Origin: Candidatus Fermentithermobacillaceae bacterium
Lineage (GTDB): Bacteria > Bacillota > Sulfobacillia > Fermentithermobacillales > Fermentithermobacillaceae
DNA length: 64,000 nt
Assembly: GCA_012842685.1 (NCBI GenBank)
Contig: DUSI01000036.1
Coordinates: 26,598-90,597, forward strand
Direction of reading: 5' to 3'
Under the pieces are notes generated by a model. It saw only the letters and a program-made list of their open reading frames with translations. It made no database searches and had not been told where the DNA came from. Positions 26,691-37,160 of the stretch are shown here, one piece after another (the first letter of the stretch is position 1; each line of letters begins with the position of its first letter). A program made the translations under genes and the position numbers.

Positions 26691-27425
26691 ATGCTTGTCT
26701 ACCTTAAACCTGCCACAAAGATACGTATAGCGGCGATCCTTTCCGTGATCTTGTTGGCCCTTGGGGTGAGGGCCGGCCTTTCGGTCCAGGGGGCTTCCCT
26801 GGAGACCGCGGCCAGACTGAGCCCCCTGAGCCGGGTGGAGACGTCTGAGCTGGAAGTGGGTCTTGTGGTCGACGTGACCTCAGCGAGCTCTGAGGAAGTC
26901 ATGGCGTGCCTTCAGGTCCTCGAGAACCTCGAGGTAAAGGCCACCTGGTTTCTGACGGCGACCTTTGTCGAAGCTGCGGAAGGTACGGTCAGAGAGCTGG
27001 TTTCCAAGGGGCATGAAGTGGGGATCAAGGGTACCGACGAAAAACGCCTGGATAACCTCCCACAGGCGGAGATGCTGGACAGGATCAAGCGGTCCAGACA
27101 GGCGCTCATGAAGACCTCTGTGCCGACGGCGCCCTTTTTCTACGCTCCGGGCGGCAGGTTCAGCGATGCCCTGGTATCGGTGGCGTTCCAGGAGGGGTAC
27201 CAGTCCATAAGGCCAGGCGTGGACCTCACAGGGATGAAAGGAAAAGAGGCGGACGCCGCGCGCAAGATGGCCGGCCGGATATCTCCGGGAGATATACTGG
27301 GGATAAGGGTCGACAAGAAAGGGACTTTGCCTGCGGAGAAGTACCTGTCTGCCCTGGTCGGGCGGCTCAAGGAGATGAACCTGTCCGTTGTCTCCCTCTC
27401 GCGGCTCTTCAAAGGGGTAAAGTGA
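26691..27425 (+). CDS. NodB-fold polysaccharide deacetylase-like protein, degenerate
   Basis: 244 residues with an N-terminal membrane anchor or signal (IAAILSVILLALGVRAGLSV) and one extracytoplasmic domain with NodB character: EVGLVVDVTSASSEEVMACLQVLENLEVKATWFLTATFV, then ELVSKGHEVGIKG and APFFYAPGGRFSD. Active deacetylases have a DDG motif and an HxxxH zinc site (HEIGNH-type). Here these read VVDVTS and HEVGIKGTDEK, so most metal ligands are lost. I therefore call it a probable pseudo-enzyme, related to YlxY-like sporulation proteins that also lack catalytic residues. It lies convergent to the D,D-carboxypeptidase gene. Confidence 0.82.
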   Translation: MLVYLKPATKIRIAAILSVILLALGVRAGLSVQGASLETAARLSPLSRVETSELEVGLVVDVTSASSEEVMACLQVLENLEVKATWFLTATFVEAAEGTVRELVSKGHEVGIKGTDEKRLDNLPQAEMLDRIKRSRQALMKTSVPTAPFFYAPGGRFSDALVSVAFQEGYQSIRPGVDLTGMKGKEADAARKMAGRISPGDILGIRVDKKGTLPAEKYLSALVGRLKEMNLSVVSLSRLFKGVK

Positions 27426-27475
27426 GCGAGGGGATTTGCCTCCGGTTCCGTTCTAGAGCCGCGGGGAGGCCGTCC

Positions 27476-28714
27476 CTAGAAAAGCCCCATCCGGACTGCG
27501 TTTTGGGTGATCCACGCCCCTGCCCTGCCGATCAATGACGCGGGGGTCTTGGGCATGACCCATTCGCCCGTCATGAGGTCGGCCCTCCCCACTATGTCCT
27601 TCCCCAGGAAAACCAGGGCCCTCCCTATCACGGTACCGCCCCGGCACGGGCTGACCCCTTCCGGCAGTTCAAACCTGAGGTCAAGCCCAAGCGCGTTTCG
27701 AGGCACGAGGCACAGGAGGTCTGTCTTGGCCACGACTGGGACCGTGTCCTGGATGGCGCCCCTGCAGGGCAGCTCCAGGAGCGTATCTCCGGCATTGGCC
27801 AGGCGGAGGAGCCTGAAGTTGTTGAACCCATAGTCGAGGAGGGCTGCCGAGTCCGCCCACCTGTCCTCGCTCGCGAGTACGACCGAGAGGAGCTTCATGT
27901 CTCCACGCGTGGCTGACGCCACGAGGCACTGCCCCGCGGCCTCGGTCGTGCCCGTCTTCACTCCGTCGGCGCCCGAGTAGATCCAAAGGAGCCTGTTGGT
28001 GTTGGCGAGGATAGACTCAACCTGCCCGCTCGCGTCGATCACTTCTTTTTCCCGGGTGGATACCAGGCGCCTGAAATAGGGGTGCCTGAGGCACGTCCTG
28101 GCGATGAGGGCGATATCGAAGGCTGTAGTGTAGTGGTTGGGGTCGGTCAGGCCGTGAGGATTTCGAAACTGCGTGTTTATGGCCCCGATCTCACGGGCGC
28201 GCCGGTTCATCATGTCGGAAAACGCATCGGCCGTCCCGCCGATGTGCTCGGCGATGGCCCACGCGGCATCGTTTCCCGAGTTCAGCATGAGGCCGTACAG
28301 CAGATCTTCAAGGGTGTAGACGTCCCCCGCCCGAAGGTACATGCTCGAGCCTATCTGGCTCGCGGCCTCTTCGCTCACGGTGACGAGGTCTTCGAGCCGC
28401 CCGTTTTCCAGGGCCAAAAGGGCGGTCATGATCTTGGTGATGCTCGCCGGGTGCATGCGGACGAATCCGTTCTTCTCGTAAAGGATGGTCCCCGTCTGCC
28501 ACTCCATGAGGAGCGCCGCGTGGCAAGTGAGAGAAGGTACCTCCGGAAACGCTTGCGGGCTCGCGAGGACCGTCGTTGCGGCGCTTGGGTGCGGCCCTTC
28601 GCCGGGTGCAGGGGAAACAGAAGAAATCATCAGAAAAAGGGCACAGAGAACAAGGGCGGCAAGACCTCTGTCCCATACTAGGCTTCTGAGCCGTCTCGGA
28701 AGGTCTCTTGACAT
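27476..28714 (-). CDS. D-alanyl-D-alanine carboxypeptidase (DacF-like)
   Basis: Penicillin-binding serine peptidase that trims the terminal D-Ala of peptidoglycan stem peptides. 412 residues: signal peptide (about 8-40, GLAALVLCALFLMISSVSPAPG), S-x-x-K motif SITK, SGN motif in LNSGNDAAWA, KTG motif in GVKTGTTEAAG, and a C-terminal beta-rich PBP5-like domain ending in an amphipathic segment (IGRAGAWITQNAVRMGLF) that could anchor it to the membrane. The ATG has GGGAG 7 bases upstream. Similarity is greatest to DacF/DacB sporulation-type enzymes, but exact orthology cannot be settled. Confidence 0.93.
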   Translation of the reverse strand: MSRDLPRRLRSLVWDRGLAALVLCALFLMISSVSPAPGEGPHPSAATTVLASPQAFPEVPSLTCHAALLMEWQTGTILYEKNGFVRMHPASITKIMTALLALENGRLEDLVTVSEEAASQIGSSMYLRAGDVYTLEDLLYGLMLNSGNDAAWAIAEHIGGTADAFSDMMNRRAREIGAINTQFRNPHGLTDPNHYTTAFDIALIARTCLRHPYFRRLVSTREKEVIDASGQVESILANTNRLLWIYSGADGVKTGTTEAAGQCLVASATRGDMKLLSVVLASEDRWADSAALLDYGFNNFRLLRLANAGDTLLELPCRGAIQDTVPVVAKTDLLCLVPRNALGLDLRFELPEGVSPCRGGTVIGRALVFLGKDIVGRADLMTGEWVMPKTPASLIGRAGAWITQNAVRMGLF

Positions 28715-28806
28715 CAGGGCACTCCCTCTGGGCCGTGGTGAGAGATCGGGCTACTAGAGATACTATTGGGTGGGCTTCTGGCCTATGAAAGGAGGGCCCA
28801 TCCGTT

Positions 28807-29817
28807 TTACTCTGACTTCAGGTTTGAACGGAAGACCAAGTCTTTCACCGGTCCCAACTCGCCACCGGGCCCTATCTCCTGGCCGTTTAGTATGAGATCC
28901 ATCTCCCACGGTTTTCCAGCCCTGATGGTTATCTCGGACTCTGCCTTGAGCTCAACTATCTCTCCAGGCACCAGAGTCCGTTCGAAGGCGTACTTCCCGT
29001 CGGTGTAGACGCTTACCCAGCAATATGACTCTTGAGAGCCCCGCATCTTGATCGTCAGCTCCAAGGGAGTCCTATCCACCGACCAGATGGTCTTCTCCGC
29101 GTTCGGATCTTCTCTGGCTATGACCGGCGCCGGAGGCTCCGTCGGGAGCTCATCTACGGGCCCTGCCGGCTCCGGCAAACCCGGTTCTTGGACCTCGCCC
29201 GATGGAGGCGTGGTTGCGGGTGCCTTTTCTTCGCCCATCTGACCACCCGGCCCGAAGATGAAGGACGGTCGTGCGCTCAGTACATAATAGACCGCCGCCG
29301 CCAACAGGACCAGCGCTATGACCGCCCAGCCGGCGCCGCTTCTCCTCCGCTTTGCCCCAGTGGGCCTGCGCCTGGAGCGAGCCGCCTGGGCTTTGTGGGA
29401 CTGTGCCGCCGTGCCTGCAGGTATCCGAGAGGTCTCCCCCGGCGATGAAGGCCCAGCGGCTTGGCTAGTCTTCGCCGCGGGATGAGCGGCCACATCTTTC
29501 TCGGGCGCCGGTTTCACCTCGGCTGCCTTCCTGGGCTCGCCACTTTTCGATTGCTCCACGATCTCCTGGTATTCTGCGGAGAACTTGGAACCGTCGAGAC
29601 CCAGGAAGGAAGCGTACGTCTTGAGGAAGGCCCGGAAATAGGTCCGCCCGGGCGAGATGGAGTCGTCGCCTTCTTCAACGGCGATGAGGTACCGCGAGCG
29701 AATCTTCGTCTTCTCGGATACCTGCTCGATCGCCAGCCCAAGCTCTTCTCGTCTTGCCCTAATACGCGAGCCCAGCTCTTTCAGTCTCTCTTTTTTCCTC
29801 TCTTCGCCGTGAGACAA
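28807..29817 (-). CDS. RodZ-like membrane protein with HTH domain
   Basis: 336 residues: N-terminal helix-turn-helix of the HTH_25/Cro type (GSRIRARREELGLAIEQVSEKTKIRSRYLIAVEEGD, FRAFLKTYASFLGLD), a low-complexity linker rich in Ala, Pro, Ser and Lys, one transmembrane helix (GWAVIALVLLAAAVYYVL), a Pro/Glu-rich outside linker and a C-terminal DUF4115 beta domain (ELTIKMRGSQESYCWVSVYTDGKYAFERTLVPG). RodZ links MreB to the cell-wall elongation machinery. TTG 29817 is preferred; the upstream GTG at 29826 overlaps GGGGGTG, the probable SD. It sits between asnS and dacF-like genes. Confidence 0.88.
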   Translation of the reverse strand: MSHGEERKKERLKELGSRIRARREELGLAIEQVSEKTKIRSRYLIAVEEGDDSISPGRTYFRAFLKTYASFLGLDGSKFSAEYQEIVEQSKSGEPRKAAEVKPAPEKDVAAHPAAKTSQAAGPSSPGETSRIPAGTAAQSHKAQAARSRRRPTGAKRRRSGAGWAVIALVLLAAAVYYVLSARPSFIFGPGGQMGEEKAPATTPPSGEVQEPGLPEPAGPVDELPTEPPAPVIAREDPNAEKTIWSVDRTPLELTIKMRGSQESYCWVSVYTDGKYAFERTLVPGEIVELKAESEITIRAGKPWEMDLILNGQEIGPGGELGPVKDLVFRSNLKSE

Positions 29818-29854
29818 GGCGCGCACCCCCGTTTCTCATCCCCCGGACCCTTGG

Positions 29855-31168
29855 TTAGGGCCTTATCCTGTTTATCATCCTCGGGAACGGCGAGGCTTCC
29901 CTCAGGTGGTCCAGGTGGCATATCCACGCCACGAACCTTTCGATCCCGAGTCCGAAGCCGCTGTGGGGTACCGTCCCGAACTTCCTGAGGTCCAGATACC
30001 AGTCATATGCCTCCATGGGCAGGTTGTGTTCTCTTATGCGCTGGAGCAAGAGGTCATAGTCGTGGATCCTCTGGCTCCCGCCTATGATTTCCCCGTACCC
30101 TTCAGGTGCCAGCAGGTCTGCCGCCAGCACGACCTCGGGCCTCTCGGGGTGAGGTTCCATGTAGAAAGCCTTAGCTTTGGTCGGGTAATGGGTCACGAAA
30201 AGCGGGCGGTGATGCTGGCTCGCCAGGAATGTCTCGTGAGGAGCCCCGAAATCGTCTCCCCATTCGAATTCGAAACCGTTCTCATGCAGGAGCTTCACGG
30301 CATCGTCATATGTCATCCTTGGGAAAGGCGGCGCGATGTCTTCTAGATCCTTGGGATTCCTTCCTACGTCTGCCAGCTCTTTAGAGCAGCGGTCCAGCAC
30401 CCGGTGTACTATGAAGGAAACCATCCGCTCCTCAAGGTCCAGGAGCTCTTCGAAGGTCATGAAGGCGGCTTCGGGCTCCAGCATCCAGAACTCGGTGAGG
30501 TGGCGCCTGGTCTTGGATTTTTCCGCCCTGAACGTTGGGCCGAAACAGTAAACTTTCCCTAGGGCCATGATGGTTGCCTCGTTGTACAGCTGGCCGCTCT
30601 GGGAAAGGTAGGCCATCTCCCCGAAGTACTCAGTGGCGAAGAGAGTCGAAGTCCCTTCGCACGCGGACGGCGTGAGGACGGGGGCGCTCACTTCCACGAA
30701 ACCTTCACTATCGAGGAACTCCCTTGCCGACCGCATGACTTCGGCCCTTACCGTAAGGATGGCCCGCTGCTTGGGAGTCCTTATCCAGAGGTGCCTGTGA
30801 TCCAGGAGGAACTCGGGACCGTGTTCTTTCAGGGCTATGGGATAATCCGGCCAGGCCTGGGAGACTATCTCGCAGCTTGTCACCTGCAGCTCGTAACCGC
30901 CGGGCGCCCGGTTGTCTTTATGTACTGTGCCTTCGACGATGAGCGAGGATTCCTGGGTCAGGCCGTCGAGGTTCTTGAACATCTCCTCGCCAACATCTCC
31001 CTTGCTCGCGACACACTGGATAATGCCTGTCCCATCGCGGACTATCAGGAAAAGGATCTTGCCTGAAGAGCGCTTATTGTAAAGCCAGCCCCTTATGCGG
31101 ACGAGCTTTCCCTCGAAGTTCTTGACTGCAGATATTGTGGTAGTAGTTGCCGTAGGTCTTTCTGTCAT
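29855..31168 (-). CDS. asnS: Asparaginyl-tRNA synthetase
   Basis: Class IIb aminoacyl-tRNA synthetase charging tRNA-Asn. 437 residues: N-terminal OB-fold anticodon-binding domain ([32 protein letters not shown]), then the catalytic core with motif 2 [24 protein letters not shown] and motif 3 [14 protein letters not shown]. The EFWMLEPE variant and the short length fit AsnRS rather than AspRS. ATG 31168 ([10 protein letters not shown]) is chosen for its SD GGAGGGGAG at 5 bases; the frame is open further upstream. The gene follows the UPF0182 gene on the same strand. Confidence 0.94.
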   Translation of the reverse strand: MTERPTATTTTISAVKNFEGKLVRIRGWLYNKRSSGKILFLIVRDGTGIIQCVASKGDVGEEMFKNLDGLTQESSLIVEGTVHKDNRAPGGYELQVTSCEIVSQAWPDYPIALKEHGPEFLLDHRHLWIRTPKQRAILTVRAEVMRSAREFLDSEGFVEVSAPVLTPSACEGTSTLFATEYFGEMAYLSQSGQLYNEATIMALGKVYCFGPTFRAEKSKTRRHLTEFWMLEPEAAFMTFEELLDLEERMVSFIVHRVLDRCSKELADVGRNPKDLEDIAPPFPRMTYDDAVKLLHENGFEFEWGDDFGAPHETFLASQHHRPLFVTHYPTKAKAFYMEPHPERPEVVLAADLLAPEGYGEIIGGSQRIHDYDLLLQRIREHNLPMEAYDWYLDLRKFGTVPHSGFGLGIERFVAWICHLDHLREASPFPRMINRIRP

Positions 31169-31274
31169 CTGAACTCCCCTCCAAGCCACGTTCCCCGGAT
31201 AGCCGGGGTTCAGGCAACCGCAGGTTGTCTGTGTATTTTACCACTAACGATACTTGCAGAGGTTATACCGGGTG

Positions 31275-34028
31275 TCAAGGAATGGCACTCGATGATCCCT
31301 CTGGAACCGACGTCGCGGCCCCTGGCCCGCCGCCCGTCAGAGCCGAAAGCTCCCTGAGGATCCGTCCCAGCTCTTGGATGGCCGCGCCGTAGCCGGCCCA
31401 GTCTCCGCTCCGGAGGGCTTCCTGGGCCTCATCCCACAAGGCGTTGGCCCGGGCGACGAGGCCAGGAACGTCGGCAGCCACCTCCCGGGGTTCGCCGGGA
31501 GTTTCCAGCGGCAAGTCCTCGCCAAAGAGCTGAGACAGCGCGTCTAACGCAGAAGTTCCCATAACTACCCTGCCGCCGTAGTACATGAGGACTAGCTTGA
31601 GCTCTGGGATCTTCACCGTTTCCGCCTGCAGGTATAGAGGTTCCATGTAGAGGAGCGAGTCGCCTACGGGGTAGATAAGAAGATTACCGCGTATTACCTG
31701 GGCACCTCGCTGGCTCCACAGAGTGATGTTGGCGGCGATTTGGGGGTTCTGGGAGAAGAGCGATTCAACCTGCATCGGGCCCGGCACCAAGACGTCCTTA
31801 GGCACGGCGTAGAGCGTAGCCTTGCCGTAGTCCTGGAAGCCGCAGCGGATCCCTAGCCACGCCGTCATATTGGGCTTTCCCCTAGGAGTGAAGGATGTCA
31901 TGAGCATGTACTCGGGTTCGTCCTGATCGGGGACGTCTATCACTATGTAATAGGGAGTCACGACCTGCTCACCCGTGTTCCCCCCATAGATCTCCCTGGG
32001 AAGCTCCCAGTAGTCTTCCTTGTTGTAGTAGACATGCGGATCAGTCATGTGATAGGTAAGCAGGGTCCTGGCCTGGATCCTGAACAGGTCTTCTGGGTAG
32101 CGTATGTGGGCCTTCAGGGAATCCGGCATCTCCGAGATAGACCTCAGGAGGTCCGGGAAGATCTTCGCGTATGTCCTGATTATCGGGTCTTCTTCGTCGG
32201 CCAGGTAGAACGTGACCGTCCCGTCGTACGCGTCTATCACCACTTTTACCGAATTCCGGATATAGTTGATCCCCACCACCGGGTCGGGTTGGCTGTAAGG
32301 GTAGTTGGCGGATACCGTATATGCGTCGACCATCCAGTAGAGCTTGCCTTCGGCTGTCACTATGTAGGGGTCTTGGTCGTACATGAAAAAGGGCGCTATG
32401 GTCTGGACCCTCTCCATGATGTTCCGGCGCATGACCACTCTGGATTCGGGGGTCAGCGCCCCTGACACCAGTATCTGATAGTCTCTGAAGCGGAGCATGA
32501 AGGCGAGCCGCCTCAGGAAGCCTCCTACGGGTATGCCTGCCTTGCCCTGATAGAAGGTAGGTTCCAGGGCTTCCGTCCCGCTCCTCGGGTAGTCGAACTC
32601 GGGTTCCTTGGTATTCACCACGATATAGTGGTTGGTGAGTTCTCCGAAGTAGATTTCAGGCCTCGTAACGGAGACGTCAGCCGAAGGCCTGGGCGGGATG
32701 TCTTGCAGGTAGAAAGCCGGCATCCCGTCGCGAGTCACTTCAGATGCGGGGCTCATGACGATACCGTATCCGTGGGTGTACTTGAGGTGGATATTGATCC
32801 AAGATCTGGCCTCGGGCGGAAGCGACGAGATGTCCAGTTCTCTGGCAGATACGAGGACCAGCCGGAGGTCTCCGTCTACCACGTAGCGGTCTACGTCCAC
32901 GTCGTTGAACTTGTAGTACATGCGGATCTCCTGGACCTGAGTGTAGGTGTCCTTGAGGACCCTGTAATCCCAGAGCCTGAAGTTCCTGAGCGTCGCGGCG
33001 TTCTCGGTGAGATCCGCTCTGGTTATGTTGTCCGCGGCGGCGAAGGGCACGCTCTCTATGTCGTCTATCCCAAAGGCGTGGCGTGTGAACTGGATATTAT
33101 GCTCGATAAAGGGCAGTTCGTACGCAAGTTCGTTCGGGGATACGGTGAAGTTCTGCATGAAGGTCGGATAGGCGTAGCCCGCTGCGAGAGACAAGATGAC
33201 GAGCCCCACCACCGAGTACCCCACGAAACGAAGGCTTCTCAAGAATAGGCCGGAAAGGGAGAGGAGCGCCGCGACGATGCAGGCAAAGATAAGCGCCTTG
33301 TACGCCGGGATCTGGGCGTGGATGTCCACGTAGGACGCACCGTAAGCCACGCCCCTAGGAGAATACATGAGATCCCAAATGCTTATCTGGTAGCCCCACG
33401 CCCGGAGCGCAAACAGGGTCGCCGCCAGGATGGAGATGTGGATCCTTGCCCTCCTCTCAACCGCGAGCCTGCGCGGCGCGAACCGTATGTCGCCTAATAT
33501 GAAGTAGGCAAGGCTTGACACGGCGAGCGACGCCAACAGGGCTACCCACAGGTGCTGCTGGACGAGCTTTACGAAGGGCAAGGAGAATATGTAGAAGCCC
33601 ACGTCCTTCGCGAAGAACGGATCGCTTATCCCGAAGGGAGTCTGATTAAGGTAGGCGAGCACCACGTGCCACTGGGTGAACGCGGCTATCCCTCCCAAGA
33701 CCCCCACCACCGCCGAAGGCAGCAAGATCCACCTCCGCAGGTTTCGGGGGAGCGGGATGGATACCGGCATCACCAGCCCCGCGAGCACCGTGAGGTTTTC
33801 TCTTTTCCATAGGACCGCCCGGAGGTTTGCGAAGGTAATCACGAAGAAAAAGAGGCCACCCACGAGTGCCGTGACCATCCGCGCGGTTAGAACGGTCGTG
33901 AATACGCTCAGGTAGCCGACTTCCTGGAACCAAAGAATGTCGGTGTAAAAGGTGGCCAGGGTTGTGGCTCCAATTCCAAGGACCAAAGCGGCTCCGATAA
34001 GTATCCATAGCCAGTTTTGCCTGAGCAC
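31275..34028 (-). CDS. UPF0182 family large membrane protein
   Basis: 917 residues. Seven or so transmembrane helices fill the first ~290 residues (LWILIGAALVLGIGATTLATFYTDILWFQEVGYLSVF and following), then a ~500-residue region predicted outside the membrane with the family signatures NFTVSPNELAYELPFIEHNIQFTRHAFGID, LDISSLPPEARSWINIHLKYTHGYG, GEQVVTPYYI and IAANITLWSQRGAQVIRGNLLIYPVGDSLLYMEPLYLQA. An acidic and Gly-rich tail ends the protein. The GTG start follows GGGGGG. The family is widespread in Bacillota and Actinobacteria, and its biochemical role is unknown. Confidence 0.92.
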   Translation of the reverse strand: MLRQNWLWILIGAALVLGIGATTLATFYTDILWFQEVGYLSVFTTVLTARMVTALVGGLFFFVITFANLRAVLWKRENLTVLAGLVMPVSIPLPRNLRRWILLPSAVVGVLGGIAAFTQWHVVLAYLNQTPFGISDPFFAKDVGFYIFSLPFVKLVQQHLWVALLASLAVSSLAYFILGDIRFAPRRLAVERRARIHISILAATLFALRAWGYQISIWDLMYSPRGVAYGASYVDIHAQIPAYKALIFACIVAALLSLSGLFLRSLRFVGYSVVGLVILSLAAGYAYPTFMQNFTVSPNELAYELPFIEHNIQFTRHAFGIDDIESVPFAAADNITRADLTENAATLRNFRLWDYRVLKDTYTQVQEIRMYYKFNDVDVDRYVVDGDLRLVLVSARELDISSLPPEARSWINIHLKYTHGYGIVMSPASEVTRDGMPAFYLQDIPPRPSADVSVTRPEIYFGELTNHYIVVNTKEPEFDYPRSGTEALEPTFYQGKAGIPVGGFLRRLAFMLRFRDYQILVSGALTPESRVVMRRNIMERVQTIAPFFMYDQDPYIVTAEGKLYWMVDAYTVSANYPYSQPDPVVGINYIRNSVKVVIDAYDGTVTFYLADEEDPIIRTYAKIFPDLLRSISEMPDSLKAHIRYPEDLFRIQARTLLTYHMTDPHVYYNKEDYWELPREIYGGNTGEQVVTPYYIVIDVPDQDEPEYMLMTSFTPRGKPNMTAWLGIRCGFQDYGKATLYAVPKDVLVPGPMQVESLFSQNPQIAANITLWSQRGAQVIRGNLLIYPVGDSLLYMEPLYLQAETVKIPELKLVLMYYGGRVVMGTSALDALSQLFGEDLPLETPGEPREVAADVPGLVARANALWDEAQEALRSGDWAGYGAAIQELGRILRELSALTGGGPGAATSVPEGSSSAIP

Positions 34029-34228
34029 CGTGAGGCCCCCCTTTCGTCAGGCTGCCCATCTCCCAAGTGACATCTCCTTGGAAAGCCGAGCCAGCCCGAT
34101 CTAGGATTTCCCTTCGCAGACTCTTTTAGGATTGAGGCTTCTCAATAGATTTTTTCTGGCAAGGACTTCATTATCCTGCTCCATGAAAGCGAATAAGTCG
34201 GCGGAGACGATGTCTAGGGAAACGGTGC

Positions 34229-34251
34229 GGCACCCCGGCAGCCTGGGTGCC
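34229..34251 (-). terminator. Hairpin at the end of the small membrane protein gene
   Basis: GGCACCC (34229-34235) pairs with GGGTGCC (34245-34251) and overlaps the stop codon of the upstream gene. No U-tract follows, so it is a weak candidate. The remaining ~200 bases down to the UPF0182 start show no other gene. Confidence 0.35.
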
Positions 34252-34604
34252 TATACCTCGGGAGAAGGGTTCAGGACTACTACCAGGAAACCCGCGAAGA
34301 AGCCCACTATAATCACGGAAAGGAGCACATTTCCCGTGATAAACGTCGTTATGTCGGAGAAAAGGGCCCCGAAAACCGCCCAGGCGATGTCGGTCATGAG
34401 GTCTTCGAGGCTTCCTCTTGACGGGTCGGCCGCCATCTCGCCGAAGGCGAAGGCAACGGCGGATATGGCCCCGTAAAGGACGGATTCCACGAGCCTGTCG
34501 AAATCCAGCCCTTTTTCGGGCGTCTCTTGCGTAACGTGTCCTGGGCTCATATCCCGGTAATCATCGTCTTTGTCCCAAAACGGAAAGGCCGCCGAAGCTT
34601 TCAT
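34251..34604 (-). CDS. Small membrane protein, unknown
   Basis: 117 residues, family not recognised. The N-terminal ~35 residues are hydrophilic (DKDDDYRDMSPGHVTQ), followed by two or three hydrophobic segments: LYGAISAVAFAFGEMAAD, IAWAVFGALFSDITTFITG and VLLSVIIVGFFAGFLVVVL. ATG is preceded by GGGGAG at 7 bases, supporting translation. It stands between hutU and the UPF0182 gene on the same strand, with no strong link to either. Confidence 0.7.
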   Translation of the reverse strand: MKASAAFPFWDKDDDYRDMSPGHVTQETPEKGLDFDRLVESVLYGAISAVAFAFGEMAADPSRGSLEDLMTDIAWAVFGALFSDITTFITGNVLLSVIIVGFFAGFLVVVLNPSPEV

Positions 34605-34668
34605 CTTCTCGCTCCCCGGCTCGGAGTCGAGACATCATATTCTCCGGCGGCCACTACGTGTGAAATCC

Positions 34669-36312
34669 CTATTTGAGCATGGGCATCTTGAGTCCGTGCT
34701 TCTTCGCGGTTTCCACGGCCTTTTCGTAACCTGCGTCTGCGTGGCGGACCACACCGATGCCCGGATCGGTGTTCAGAACCCGTTCAAGACGCCAGGCCGC
34801 GTCGTCGGTCCCGTCGGCCACCACTACCATACCGGCGTGGATCGAAAGCCCAATTCCGACTCCGCCGCCGTGGTGGACAGAAACCCAACTGGCGCCCGAG
34901 ACGGCATTGAGGAGCGCGTTCAGCACCGGCCAGTCGGCTATGGCGTCGGAGCCGTCTTTCATCCCTTCGGTCTCCCGGTAGGGCGATGCCACCGAACCAG
35001 TATCCAAGTGGTCGCGACCTATCACGATTGGCGCCTTCAAGATACCGCGCCTCACCATCTCGTTGATCTTGAGCCCAAATTTCCGGCGCTCGCCGTACCC
35101 CAGCCAGCAGACGCGGGACGGGAGGCCCTGCCACTTAACGTGCTTCTCGGCCTTGGTTATCCACCGGGCGAGGGACTTGTTTTCCGGGAAGAGCTCCAGG
35201 ACAACCTCGTCGGTCTTGAGGATGTCTTCGGGGTCACCAGATAGGGCGGCCCACCTGAACGGTCCCCTGCCTTCGCAGAACAGCGGCCGTATGTACGCCG
35301 GCACGAACCCCGGATAGGAGAAGGCTTCGTCAAATCCGGCGGCCTTCGCCTGTCCCCGCAGGTTGTTTCCATAGTCAAACACAACCGCGCCTCTCTTTTT
35401 CATCTCGACCATGGCCTGGCAGTGTCTCTTCATGGATTCCATGGAGAGCCCCACGTACTTGGCCGGGTCCTTCTTTCTGAGCTCGAGTGCCTCTTGGTAG
35501 GACATCCCTCCGGGGACGTACCCGTCGAGGGGGTCGTGGGCAGAGGTCTGGTCAGTGACCACGTCCGGTATGACGCCCATCTCCAGGAGGCGCGGGTGGG
35601 TTTCGCTGGCGTTGCCGCAGACCGCTATCGAGAGAGGCCTGCCTTCCTCGAGCGCAGCCCGGGCCATAGCCACGGCTTCCTCCAGAGAGCCGGCCTTGCA
35701 GTCAACGTAGCCCGTCTGGAGGCGCCTTTCTATCCTGTCGGGGTCGACTTCCACGAAGATGCCGACGCCCTCGTTCATGGTCACCGCCAGGGGTTGGGCT
35801 CCGCCCATGCCGCCGAGTCCCGCAGACAGGACGAGTTTTCCTTTTAGGCTCCCACCGAACTCTATATTGGCGAGGGACGCCAAGGTTTCGTACGTCCCCT
35901 GCAAGATGCCCTGGGTCCCTATGTAAATCCAGCTGCCTGCGGTCATCTGTCCGAACATGGTGAGGCCCTTTTCTTCGAGTTCCCAGAAGTTCTCCCAAGT
36001 GGCCCACTTGGGGACCAGCATGGCGTTGGAGATGAGGACCCTGGGAGCCAGGCGGTGGGTCGGAAAGACGGCCACGGGCTTACCCGACTGCACGAGGAGG
36101 GTCTCTTCGTCCCCCAAGTTCCTCAGGGTTTCGACTATCGCGTCGAAGCACTCCCAGTTCCTCGCGGCCTTGCCCGTCCCTCCGTAGACGATTAGCTCTT
36201 CCGGCTTTTCCGCGACCTCAAGGTTGTTCATGAGCATCCTCAGGGCGGCTTCCTGCTGCCATCCCTTGCACGAGATCTCTGTGCCTCTCGGGGCCTTGAT
36301 TTCTCTTCTCAT
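34669..36312 (-). CDS. hutU: Urocanate hydratase
   Basis: NAD+-dependent enzyme converting urocanate to 4-imidazolone-5-propionate, the second step of histidine degradation. About 547 residues, the normal family length. Signatures: [41 protein letters not shown], the nucleotide-binding [25 protein letters not shown], and [20 protein letters not shown] with [13 protein letters not shown] near the C-terminus. ATG 36312 ([10 protein letters not shown]) is used; GTG 36330 is possible. No hutH, hutI or hutG is nearby, so the rest of the pathway must be elsewhere or the enzyme acts on imported urocanate. Confidence 0.95.
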   Translation of the reverse strand: MRREIKAPRGTEISCKGWQQEAALRMLMNNLEVAEKPEELIVYGGTGKAARNWECFDAIVETLRNLGDEETLLVQSGKPVAVFPTHRLAPRVLISNAMLVPKWATWENFWELEEKGLTMFGQMTAGSWIYIGTQGILQGTYETLASLANIEFGGSLKGKLVLSAGLGGMGGAQPLAVTMNEGVGIFVEVDPDRIERRLQTGYVDCKAGSLEEAVAMARAALEEGRPLSIAVCGNASETHPRLLEMGVIPDVVTDQTSAHDPLDGYVPGGMSYQEALELRKKDPAKYVGLSMESMKRHCQAMVEMKKRGAVVFDYGNNLRGQAKAAGFDEAFSYPGFVPAYIRPLFCEGRGPFRWAALSGDPEDILKTDEVVLELFPENKSLARWITKAEKHVKWQGLPSRVCWLGYGERRKFGLKINEMVRRGILKAPIVIGRDHLDTGSVASPYRETEGMKDGSDAIADWPVLNALLNAVSGASWVSVHHGGGVGIGLSIHAGMVVVADGTDDAAWRLERVLNTDPGIGVVRHADAGYEKAVETAKKHGLKMPMLK

Positions 36313-36340
36313 CACAGGCGGATACCTCACTTTTCCTGAT

Positions 36341-37150
36341 CTAACCCAGGAGAGAATTCTTTATGGCTTCGAGAACTCCTTTGGCGTAGGGGGCTTTAGA
36401 AATGTAGCCCGCCACCTCTCTCACTTCGTCGCAGGCGTTGCCCACGCAGGCGCTCACGCCGGCCCACTCTAGCATATCGACGTCGTTGAGCCCGTCTCCC
36501 ACCGCCAAGACCCTCTCAGCATCCAAGCCGTAGTATTGGGCCAAAAACTCCAGGGCTTTCGCCTTGGAGACCCCCTTTGCCTGGAACTCGATGAGGTGGG
36601 GAAGGCTCCTTATGACCGTGAGATCAAGGCTCCAGCGGACTCGGAAGTCCTCAAGGAGGGCCGCGGCCTTGTCTGCATCGGTCCTCACCACGATCTGGGT
36701 GGGGGCTATCTCCATCTCTTCCAGCGAAGGCACCAGCTTAATGTCGTATGAGATGTTCTCTGCATAGGCGGCGGTCTCATCCCCCTCCCATTCTGTGAGC
36801 ATGTCCTTGCCAGCCACTACATAGAACGGGAGCCCCCGCGCCCGGAGATCCCTGAAGACACCCTTTGCCAGATCCGGCTCTATCGTCCGCTCGTAGATGG
36901 GTTCTTCTCCCAGGGCCGCGACAAGGGCGCCGCCGTTAGTGATGACCGGGCCGGAAATGCCCAGGAGCCTCACATACTTCACGACCGCGCCGAACACCCT
37001 CCCTGTCGCTATGGTGAAGTGAAGGCCTCTTTCCCTGCAGAGCTTCGCCACTTCCAGGGCTTCATCCAGACCTTCGTCTCCGGGGCCAAGGAGGGTGCCA
37101 TCCAGATCGCATGCAACCATCGCTACCGGTAAGGTCTTGTCAGTCTCCAT
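36341..37150 (-). CDS. Cof-type HAD-IIB phosphatase
   Basis: 269 residues of the haloacid dehalogenase superfamily, Cof subfamily, which hydrolyse sugar phosphates and similar small molecules. Motif [11 protein letters not shown], motif II FTIATGR, a C2-type cap, motif III lysine in [14 protein letters not shown], and motif [23 protein letters not shown] with AAGGG just upstream. It lies 28 bases before hutU on the same strand and is probably co-transcribed, although no metabolic link is obvious. Confidence 0.9.
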   Translation of the reverse strand: METDKTLPVAMVACDLDGTLLGPGDEGLDEALEVAKLCRERGLHFTIATGRVFGAVVKYVRLLGISGPVITNGGALVAALGEEPIYERTIEPDLAKGVFRDLRARGLPFYVVAGKDMLTEWEGDETAAYAENISYDIKLVPSLEEMEIAPTQIVVRTDADKAAALLEDFRVRWSLDLTVIRSLPHLIEFQAKGVSKAKALEFLAQYYGLDAERVLAVGDGLNDVDMLEWAGVSACVGNACDEVREVAGYISKAPYAKGVLEAIKNSLLG

Positions 37151-37160
37151 GTTCCCTTCC

